60,000 nucleotides of DNA from assembly GCF_964355755.1 (NCBI RefSeq), contig NC_092670.1, positions 6,537,001 to 6,597,000 on the forward strand. The letters are read 5' to 3'. The notes beneath the pieces are model-generated. The model did not search any database and was not told where the DNA came from. It was given only the letters and a program-made list of their open reading frames with translations. The translations under genes were made by a program, and so were the position numbers. Shown in pieces: positions 42,301-54,300 of this stretch (the first letter of the stretch is position 1; each line of letters starts with the position of its first letter). Source of the stretch: Antedon mediterranea. Taxonomy: Eukaryota; Echinodermata; Crinoidea; Comatulida; Antedonidae.

Positions 42301-45300
42301 TTCAATGTTACTGTAATTGGTAAGTAAAATTGATACGATAAAGAAAATATATGAAAAAAATACTAAAATATGAAGATATGTTTTTTATTTTGTATTTATT
42401 TTATTGCAGATAAAGAATATCCTGTATTTGAATGCCCTAGTGGTAACATTATGTCATATACAGATGAGTCCCAATCATACTCAACTGTTTATTGGAATGT
42501 ACCAGTTACTGATAATTCAGGTAATGTTACATATGGTTGTACGAGTGAATCAGGTGACCAGTTTAATGCCGTTTGGCCAATAATACAACAAAATGTAAGC
42601 TGCATGGCACAGGATCCATCTGGAAATGACGCATCTTGCTTTTTCGCAATTACAATTGAGGGTGAGAATATTGTGATTATTGATTTATATTTATTTATTT
42701 TTAATAATATAAATATTTGTAAAATCTCAAATCTGAAGTGTAGAATAGCAGATTTTAATGTTTAAAAAAAAACATCAATATTATAAATAATTGAATGCAT
42801 AAACATAATAATGTTATAAACATAATATGTTATAAAATCAGATGGAATTGTATACAAACATATTATGTTTGCATACAATTCCGTCGGATTTTACATTGAC
42901 CAAAATTCATAGGTTTAATAATATTCAATATTACACCATACAAATATATTCAACATTTTCAAGTAACAGAAATTATTGTTCTTTTTTTAATTCATAGATA
43001 ATGAAAACCCAATCATAAAATGTCCAAGTGACTTCAATGTGACAACAGACAATGGAAAAGCAACAGCTTGGATTCAATGGGATTTTGAATACACAGACAA
43101 CACAGAATCTTTGTATGAGCTCAGCCTAACAGGATCAGGTTCAAGTTATAATCAATCTGGTGAAAACTTCCTTATTGGAACAACAACACTTGAATATACA
43201 GTAACTGATGTATTTGGAAACAGTGATAACTGCACATTTATTGTCTTTATACGAGGTGAATATACACTAGCATTGCTTTTAAAGATTATTTTAAATAATA
43301 TTTTTATTTTTACACAAGCTATATTGCATAATCGTCCTCTGTACGAAATTTGAATCCAACAAAGACTACTTCTAAACCTATAAATACCGAAAGTTAGCAA
43401 AAACTCATTTTAGAACATGAACTGTTGTCTTTTGAATTCAATATAGTAAATTGTTATCCACACATTGTCTTACGTTTATTGATTATAGAAATTAAAAATT
43501 AACTGAATAACCTAATTAGTATTACATCATCATGCAGATATTGAGAAGCCAATGCTGAATTGTCCAGATGGCATTGTAAACGTGACTTTGATTGGTGAGG
43601 CATATGGTATTGCCAATTGGGTTGAACCAGACATTACAGACAACTCTGGCATCATTCATGTGAACATGTCAAATTACTTTTCTGGTGATCGCTTCTACCC
43701 AGGCAACACAACAGTTTATTATTTTGCTGAGGATCCATATGGAAACTCTGTTAATTGTACATTTATTGTTACAATCTTTGGTAAGATTAATTACCGTTTC
43801 GATTGTTTGTCTTATGTATAACTACAAAGTCAGTCACATGTTTAATAAATATTTAAATTAAATTATAATTTTTCCTTTCTGCTATTTCGCTCAAATTAAA
43901 CTAATTAATTGTATTAGTTTAAAATGGCTTTGGCTGCGCAGAAAAATAATTCTAGATCTAGTAAAGAAATGTCCTTATTCTCAATGATATAAATTTTGGA
44001 GGTTTAGGAATAAATAACCAACTATAGACCACGTTGTCATAAAAGAAGGGCACATTTCATTTATTAGTTTACAAATCTACCAAAAGAAATCTCATTATTT
44101 CCTTATTTCTTAAAAAAATGAATAAAAGCTGACTATTGATGTCTGTTTCTCCCTCAGATGTTGAGATACCGATATTTGATCCATGTCCCAGTAATATAGA
44201 CGTAAACACAGATCCCAGACTGCCATATGCTGTAGTAAATTGGAATATTTCAGTATATGATAACGTTGGTGTTATTGAACTTAATAGCAACTATGCCCCA
44301 TTTGATACATTTAATATCACAGTTACAGAGGTAAAATATGTTGCAACAGACTCTGAGGGCAACGAAGCAGAGTGTACATTTAATGTCACAGTAACAGGTA
44401 ATAATGATTTGGTCAGGTTATCAAATTATTTAAAATTGTAATGTCTACTTACAAATGTTCAGGTGGCCGTACATAACCCTAGCTAAAAAAGGTAACATGA
44501 CTGAGATATACAGTCCAAACAGTCAGATATCTGTGAACCCAACATTGCTGTAATGTTATTTGACGTGACCAGGTAAAAAATAGCACATTTGGGACATATG
44601 ATCTCCATACAGTCACCAGTTAAATCAACGTTTCTCAAACATTATGGTTAAATGAAACCCGACTTGTTATGGATATCTTCTGACTCTGGGACAGACATAG
44701 GCTACATAAGACTTGTTATTGCTCTGTTTTGTCAATAGACTAGATAGACAGAACACCTAATTTGTTTATGGGCTAGATATTTTCACAACCAGAACTTGAG
44801 AAAAGCTTCTTTAACATAATAGTAATGTTCTAATGCAACTACAAACTTAAATCTTATCTCTTAATAATATTTGTTTATATTTGTCGAATATTAATATTTA
44901 GCACACTTTTTCAGATACTGAGCCTCCTAAATACATTGGATGTCCTACTAATATGATTGTCATGGTTCCTGTTGGAATGGCCAATAGATCTGTAACATGG
45001 ATAGAACCAGCAGCTACTGATAATGCCGGAGTATACAATGTAACATCAACTCACAATCCTGGTGATACATTTGAAATTGGCACAGTTACAGTGACATACA
45101 CCGCATTTGATACTGCCGGATTAAAAACAACATGTGTGTTTGAAGTAACAGTTCAAGGTATTTGTTTGTTGGTGTACACTTTCTACCACTTACATTTAAA
45201 CTAATAAGTGGTACAGTTAAGGTTATCCCTATAATTGCGTTGTACTGTAGGTGTGCTCATATACCCTAATGATTTATTTCCGATTATCAAGCTTGCGTAT

Positions 45301-48300
45301 AGTGCAATCAATCAAGATTGAGTTTTGCTTATCTAGACGCCTTTTGATAAACTATACATACAGTAATCATCTTCGTCCTCCTCTATGTGGACTAATTGTA
45401 CTGATTTATTTTGAATATAATATAGATACAGAAGATCCTGTGTTTATCAACTGCCCAATGTCTCCAATAGAAGTAGTCACTGATGAAGGCCTTGCATATG
45501 CCAACGTGTCATGGGATGAACCCCAACCTATGGACAATTCTGGCATGTTAACAGTTACTCAAGTGAATTATCCTGGTGATGGATTTTATGTTGGAACTCA
45601 CTCCGTTAACATTACAGCTGTAGATGAAGATGGTAACATTGGCATCTGCTCTTTTACTGTAATTGTCCAAGGTAATCAATGTTTGTGTTGAGCGTGTAGC
45701 AGCCTAATGCTTGCTTATTATCATGCACTTTATTCTGCCACATGTAGTTTTACACCAGTGCATTATTTATTTCTCATTATACTGCCGTTTTTTATGCTAT
45801 TCCTAAAGTATGCAACATTTTAAGTCATCACAACATATTTCTTTTCTAATTTCAGATAATGAAAATCCGGAATTCAATTGCAGCATTGGCAATGTATTAG
45901 TGGAAGTAGATATGAACAGTCCTACTGCACAGGCTGATTGGACATTACCAGACGCTACTGATAACGTAGATGTCGTCAGAATGACACAAAGTCATAACCA
46001 GTCATATTATTTTGATATAGGCATGACACTGGTGACTTACATGGCATGGGATGATGCTGACAATCAAGATTCATGCTCATTTTATGTTATTGTAATAGGT
46101 AATATTTGTTTAAGTTTCATTTTTACAGAGACCATCCAATCAAATACGATTATATAAATATTATATCATATAGTTACCTGCTCCGATAATTTAATGTTAA
46201 TTTCTGCTATAATAAATGTAGAATTCGGTTCTGAATATGACAAATTCACAATATCTTTTACTTTAACAAAACCCTTGATAAATTGATCATTTACATTTGA
46301 ATTGATCATTTACATTTTAATTGATCACATACAATATTTATTATACAGATAAATATCCACCAGTAATTTCAGACTGTCCTGATTACCCTGTTATGTCATA
46401 CACTGACCCTGGTCAAGCTACTGGCACTGCCAACTGGACTGAACCAATAGCTTCTGACAATTCAGGTTACCTCAACTGGTATAAATCCAATCTACCATTT
46501 TCATTATTCCCAATTGGTGAAACATTGGTGTCCTACAACGCAACAGACAACAGTAGTAACACTGCTATCTGTTTGTTTTCGGTTGATATTGTTGGTAAGT
46601 TTGCTTTAAGTTTGGCTCTATGGTTCATGGTTTCATGCAGATTACATATTGTTTTCGCATCTTAGTAATAGTATAATCTTTGTTGGCCACTTGCTGACTC
46701 TCATCTTCTTGCAAATAATATAAACTTTTAGTATGTATAGAGTGTTATAAAAACATTTTAGTTACAGTTAAAGGTTTTTTTCCTAAAGTAAAATTTAGAA
46801 AGTACCTTCACTCTTAGATTAAACGAAAAAAAAAAAAAATCCTTCAATCCACGTATTGTTGTATGTTGTCTTTAACAAAAGTGGAAGAATTTGCTTTCTT
46901 ACGATGAAAACAAATAAATTACATAATTCTTTTTCTTGTTATTTTTTTCCGACAAACTTAGACTACGAGGCTCCCATTTTTTATACTTGTCCATCAAATA
47001 TTACTATGGCTACTGATCCTAATCTAGCATCAGCAATAGTGAACTGGAGTGACCCAAGTGTGTCGGACAACAGTGGAGAGATCTTGTTGAGTGTTCAGTC
47101 TCATATGTCTGGTGACATGTTTAGAATAGGGCAAACATTAGTTGTATATAATGCAACTGATTCTTACAACAACATAGCAGTTTGTTCTTTCATTATTCAT
47201 ATTTATGGTAAGTGCTGATTTTGTTTTATGATACATATGTTGATGTCCTGTAAGATAAGATAACAACCACAGAAGAATTCAGCCCTCTTTATTTAGTATA
47301 CGTATAGTTTGAAAATGACTTGGCGTGACCGAGTTATTTTCCATAATGTTACCTGTGTTGAAAATCATGATAGTGTGTTAAACATAGAAACACTTTTATT
47401 TGTAATGATAGTATCTAAATTTTGGTTTCAAGTTGATTTTGTTCACTCGAAATGTTTTACATTACATTTAGTATTTCTTCAATTTACTATTGGTAATTTT
47501 CAATAGATGATGATGATCCAAACTTGCAGTGCCCATCTGATATTACAACTAATACAACATATGGCCAACATGACACATACAATGTCACCTGGAGTGATCC
47601 GATTGTAAATGACAATTCTGGTGAAGTTATAAAACCAACGTCCAAGTACACATCTGGAAACAATGCTTTTAACATTGGAAGTACTGTTGTTATATATGAT
47701 GCAGTTGATAGCTCAGGTAATGCAGCAATGTGCAACTTTACAATTACAGTTACTGGTAAGTATTCTTTCATTGTTTGTTGTATTTCAATTGAATATAATT
47801 TAAAATCAAAGCATTGTATGTACCTTTGCAAAGATGAAAACAAAACACGAGGCAGAAATAAGTTATTTATCGGGAACCAATGTAATTTCCCGGTATTTTT
47901 AAAACATACGCCACAGTTTTTAAACCTTAGTTTATTGTAGTTCTTATAGTAACCCAGTTTTAGATTAGTATTTAAATATACTTTGATATTTACATTAATT
48001 TATTTACATAGAAATATTACAGTGCTCTATTTTATTTTAGATAAGGAAAATCCAGTAATCAATAACTGTCCAATTGATACGACAGTAAACACTACTACGG
48101 GACTACCGACTGCTAATATCTCTTGGATAGAACCAACAGCAATTGACAATTCTGGGTATTGGGGTCTCACAGCAGACATAGGACCAGGAAGTGAGTTCCC
48201 AATTGGCAATATTGTGGTGACATACACTGCTGAAGATCCATATGAAAATACTGCTACGTGTTCATTTACTGTCACTGTAGAAGGTATGTTAATACTTATT

Positions 48301-51300
48301 TTGACCAAAGTGATTATGAAGTAGTCAGTAGCTTTGCTATTATATATAATTGAAATAAGTACGCTCTCAAAAGGAAAAAAAACAATCAAGTACATCTAAT
48401 CTGGTACATATACTGTACATGTTTATTTACTTGTTTATATGTATAAAGATTTGTGTTATCTTTTTATAATTATAGACATCGAAGCACCAGTGTTTACATT
48501 CTGTCCTGATAGTCAGTCAGTAAACACTACTAACGGAGAATATATCGGTGTTGCTACATGGAACACACCAACAGCTAGCGACAATTCAGAAACTTTACCA
48601 ATTATCGTTGGCTCACACAACACCACATTTAAATTCCCAGCTGGGAATACACTGGTACAATACACTGCAACTGATCCATACGATAATGTTAATACGACGT
48701 GTACTTTTACCATTACAGTTGAAGGTATTCTTTTGAGTAATTTCTCTTGTTGATTCATTTCATAGTTATTATTACAATAACATTGATACTGTTTTTCCGT
48801 TATTTTCTTATAACTTGTTTTATGATATTCTATATCAGTACACTATGTAAAATACGATATTAAATACACGTGGATCTGAACTTTTCTCTGCCATGAGCCA
48901 TCTGAATAAACATTGAAGCTATTTCATTTTACAATTATGATAATATATGTTGTCATCATTTGTAATGTATACGTTATAAGCCTATGCCCCTGTGGCCGTT
49001 TTTTCACATGTATATATTCTGAGATACCTCTCCATTTCTTTTTTCTCCATGTTCTTCATATATATACATATATATATATATATTTAAAGAATGCAAATAA
49101 AGAAAGAATGCATTACTGTACTTGTTTCATTAAGTTATAATAATATCTAAAAAAACTTGAAATCACAGATAATGAAGCACCAATTATTACGTCTTGCCCT
49201 GACAATATTGAGACAACTACTGATACTATAACAGATTCTACCACTGTGACTTGGACACCTATTACTACAGCTACCGACAACTCGGGTGTAGCACCAAACA
49301 TCACTACTACTATTGAGCAAGGAGCAACATTGGCCATTGGGAATCATACCGTTGATGTAACTGCAACCGACAGTTCTGGAAACATCAACACCACATGTTT
49401 TTTTAATATTGAAGTTTTAGGTAATAAATTACATAATGTACTCATCCTTTGTATTGAAACTGCATGTAAATGTATTCTAATTTATTAACCCTTTAAATTA
49501 ATTATTTTGGCCTTCAATATCTAATTATAATCTAACTCAACCTGATTAGAGTATACTGGATTTCCCTATGGTAAAAATCAGTATCGAAATCAGTATCAGT
49601 ATCAGTACATATACCAGTTTACTGTATTTGACATTATGTAAATTTATATATTTTTGCAGCTAAAACTATCCAAATAATCATCTTAATTTCCTTCTTGTAG
49701 ATGATGTACCTCCTGTACTTACATGTCCAAATGATATATTTGTTATGCTTGGAAATACAAGTTCTACCGTTGTTGTCAACTGGACACCAGCTAGTGTTTT
49801 TGATAATTCTGGGCTGGCTATAGTGCTTTATTCTTCACCAAAGATGAGTGGTGACAAGTTTAATATTGGGACTTTTGTTATAACTTATACTGCCATTGAT
49901 GCTTTTCACAATATAGCTACGTGTACCTTTACAATAACTGTTAGAGGTAAATGAAAATCAACTCAATTTTTGTAATTTTATAGCGATTTAAACTTTACTG
50001 GTATAATAAGTACTTGGCTGTAGGCGACGCAATTAGCATAATACATTCCACTGGCTGCATAAAAAAGATTTATAATTCAAAGGTGCATGACCAAGTAGCC
50101 TGTCATATGATGCCAAATTGTAGAATGGTTATAAGGTATGATATATCTGCTGACCCATATAAAATATCTAAAACTGTATTGATTTTTTTTATAGATTTGG
50201 AATTACCATATTTTGAAAAATGTCCGGAATCGTTTACCGTAGGAACAGATCCTGGATTAGCAACAGCTAATGTGTCATGGGTTGAACCAGTTGCTATTGA
50301 CAATAATGGTATAAACAGAACAGTGCAGAATTATTATCCCAATCAGATGTACAATATTTCAACATACACTTTGATGTATGTTGCTTATGATAACTCAAAT
50401 AACAATGCAACCTGTGAATTTGTCATTTCAGTGGAAGGTAGGTTTAACGCAAGCATTTGAATACGCAATCATTTGAATACCTAAATATATTTTGAGACTG
50501 GTGAATTGATTCCTTATTTTTAAACATCTTTTTATAATTTGCACTTTATAAATTCAAAACCATTACCCATTCACACGTACAATACAAATGTAACAGAGCT
50601 TTCAGATGCTAGTTTTGTCATGGTCGGTATTATGTAAAATAAACGCCTAGATTGTTTCTGTCGTCTTGAAAATACTCGATTTGAGCTCAGGTATTATACG
50701 TAAGAAATATTAAGTTGAAACACTGTCTAGAACCTGGACTATATATAAACTCCATTTAAAAAAACTCATGACTCATTGGTGTCGAAGATACCGACCGTAC
50801 ATTTGTTTTAAGAGTTGACACAGAAACATTTTTACACGTTTGTATCAAAGTTATCTGTAAATCGAGTATTAGTTATAGCCTACTTAGTTACTTAAATGCA
50901 TATAATGGCAGGTTTACATCTTTCATACCCGGCTAACTTATCTACCAGTACAACCGCAGTGTGTTTTAACCTAAAGTATAACACATGTTGTAGACTTATA
51001 TAATATCAAAATGAAACATTGTTTTTTGTTCTTTCCAGATAAAGAACTTCCAAATATTATATGTCCTGATAATATAACAAAGGAAACAGATCCTGGAATA
51101 GCCTTGACATTAGTAACTTGGAATGTACCTGTACCAACTGATAATGTAGCAATTTTGCCAACCAGCGCAGTGGCTATTCCTCTCGTTTCTCCTCCTGTAC
51201 AAATTTCTATTACTGGTAATGTGGCATATGAGCAAGGTTACACAGCAGAAGATACTTCAGGGAACATTGCTTCCTGTACATTCTATATCACGGTTGAAGG

Positions 51301-54300
51301 TATTGTACATTCTTCAGTTTCTGAATCTCATGGTTTACACTATTGTTTTAGAAAAACATGAGTATGTTGAAATCGACATCTTACAAGTATTAATATGTTG
51401 AAATTTACCAGGGACGACGTTGAATTGTTGCATTAAAATATACATTGGGTAATGGTAATATCTGTCAATCATGTGAGAGGTTGGGTTCAAAACCGTTACC
51501 ATTTGTTTGTATCTCCAGTCAATGTTCTTTATACTCATTGCCTCGTATCTCGTGCTTGATCTGTGTGTGTAAATTCTTCGTGGTACCATAAACGGTATGG
51601 TACATGATTAAAAAACCTATGGGATTATCTTCCATTTTGCTGATCGTGGTCCTATACACTAAGCCTACTGCGAGAGCAGTCTTTTACCGAAGAGGTCACC
51701 TCTGAATACACGATAGACAAGTCAGTAAAAGTGAGATTTCTGTGGATACAATTTTAAGATAATCTGATTGCTGGTACAAAAGAAAAAAGAAATTCTAATA
51801 AATAATTTTCAACATGGTGTATAAATATTTTTTTAACAGATAAAGAACCACCTGTGATTACTGACTGTCCTCCGGATATGAATTTGACAACATCTTCAGG
51901 TATACACTATACTACTGCTACCTGGACAGAACCAACGGCAGAAGATAATGCAGGAACTCCAAAACTTGTAACAACACACAGTAGTGGAAGCAAGTTTTAC
52001 ACAGGTGACACGATTGTAACATACACAGCCGAAGATGGTTTTATGAATACTGCTACGTGTAATTTTACAATAAATGTACAAGGTTAGTGTTAAATTTTAA
52101 TTAGTTACTACTTCTACTTTTTTTATATTTTATATAATTCTTTAAAAAAATATTTCCAAAAATAAAAAACAAACAGGCATCACATAACAATTGTAATAAG
52201 ATATCAAATGATGTAAAGAAATAATCTGGTATGTCATCGTAAAATTAAAATGAAGAGTTCACAAAAAATGAACACAATTTAAGAGCATGTTATTCTTCTA
52301 CAAGTGAAAATTAATAATTAATTGATGATTAATATGCTTACGATATTACTTTACTTTATTGCCAACAAAAACATAAACAATCATCATTAACAAAAGGAGA
52401 TTATTAACTTCATATCCCAAAATGATGGTTTGATCATTTAAACAAAAGTTATAAATCCTCATATTCTAACGATATCTCATATTGTTATTTATTAAGTTAC
52501 ACTCTTATAATAAATGTTTCACTGTATCACTTTTACAATAGGAGAATGATTTATATATATATATATGTATAATTTGTTTAGATATTGAACCACCAGAGGC
52601 GTTGACCTGCCCAGAGAATGATACCTATAGTACAGACCCTGGAGTTCCTTACAAAAAAGACATTAATTGGACAGTACCTGTATTCCAGGATAATGTACCT
52701 GGACTCTTAGATTACAGCAGTAATATAAATCCGTCATCAAATACATTTCAACTCGGAACTACAATGGTGACGTATGAATCTACAGACACATCAATGAACA
52801 CTGGGTATTGTATTTTCTACATAACAGTCATTGGTAAGAAATTACATTGCTATATTTTTAAAATCCCTCCTCACTCCATAATGACCGCTATATTGGAGCC
52901 ATTGATACCCATGTGCCTGCAGTGTGAACATGTGTATAATGAACAAAAATGTACAAAATCTCTCTTCTTTTATAATAATAGATGATGAAAACCCACAAAT
53001 ATCCTGTCCTGACAATGTGAATATCCATGCTGGTGACGGGTCATCTGGAGCGGTGGTCAAATGGTCACTGAATATCACCGATAACACCGATGACTTACGA
53101 GTGTCTGGGACCGGTACACAGTACAACCAATCTGAACATGAGTTTCCAATTGGCGTTACAACATTAGAGTATGTGGTAACAGATGGATTTGGAAACATGG
53201 ATAACTGCACTTTTACAGTAATTGTTATAGGTACTACTTTTTATTCATTTGTTACGGTATACCATGAGACTGTTATGCATCAAACCGCCACTTTCTTAAC
53301 ATAGCAAGCATTAAATACTGTTATGTTGTAATACCTAATAATTATTTGAATTGATACTTTCTATAGATGAGCAAGATCCAGTATTTAAAACATGTCCAGA
53401 TAGTATTATTACAGAAACTGATCCGAGGGCATCAACTACACGTGTAAGTTGGGACACTCCTGACATTGAAGATAACTCAGGTCAAGTGTCACTAGTTGCG
53501 TCAACGAGTCCTGATAGTTCGTTTAATATTGGAACCACTTCTGTTGTATACATTGCTAGTGATAACAGCAATAACATTGCAATATGTTCATTTAATGTCA
53601 CTGTTGAAGGTAATTCAGATAAAAGAATGTTTACAATAATAATGTATTCGAAATGTTACAATATTACACAAAACCTAATTTATATGTATGTGCTGGACAA
53701 AAATAATTATTAACACAATTGTTGTTCTAATAGATAACGAAGCGCCTGTTTTAGAGTGTCCTCGTGACATCATTGATGTAGCAACCACCACATTGGGAAT
53801 CCGCATTACTTGGCCAGATCCCAGATATACTGATAATTCGGAAAAATCTGTGAATATAAGTTCAACACGAACATCAGGAGATGTATTTACTTTTGGGACA
53901 CATACTGTAACGTACACTGGAATTGACCAATCAGAAAACAGCGGTACATGTCAATTTGAAATCAAAATAGGAGGCAAGTATTATGAATGTTCAAAAGATT
54001 TTAATCTTTTGAACAGAAATTGATTGACACAGAAATTGGAAAGAAGTATTGTCTGAAAATTGTTTTCATTGAATCTTCACTAGTCAAGCCTGCTACATCA
54101 ATGAAAAACCATTTTTAGACAATACTTTTTTCCGCTTTCTGTGTCAACATAGTTATAATAGTATCTAAGTGTGACGTAGTAAATGTACTGTACAATAAAC
54201 CTCAAATAACCCAATTCAAGGTTGGTTTAATTTGTAATTCTCTGAATATTAAATAAGAATCAGATACAAAACTGGCACATTTGTATTATATTTAAGTTTG

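Larger units (their letters stand above)
38299..44397 (+). repeat. Array 2 unit 5 (12 exons)
   Basis: 12-exon order as in units 3 and 4. It is the most diverged 12-exon unit, notably in H5 to G5b. Confidence 0.88.
13736..45671 (+). repeat. Array 2: higher-order repeat of HYR exon types D to K
   Basis: Five consecutive units start at D exons 13736, 18334, 22938, 29383 and 38299, and a final partial unit at 44915. Spacings are about 4.6 kb for the 8-exon units and 6.4-6.6 kb for the 12-exon units; unit 4 is longer because of the minisatellite. Exons of one type from different units are far more alike than neighbouring exons, so whole multi-exon blocks were copied. Confidence 0.92.
44915..45671 (+). 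repeat. Array 2 partial terminal unit (D6-E6)
   Basis: Only D and E remain. The D6-E6 intron (45158-45425) and the sequence after E6 no longer match the array, so this is its 3' boundary. Confidence 0.85.
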
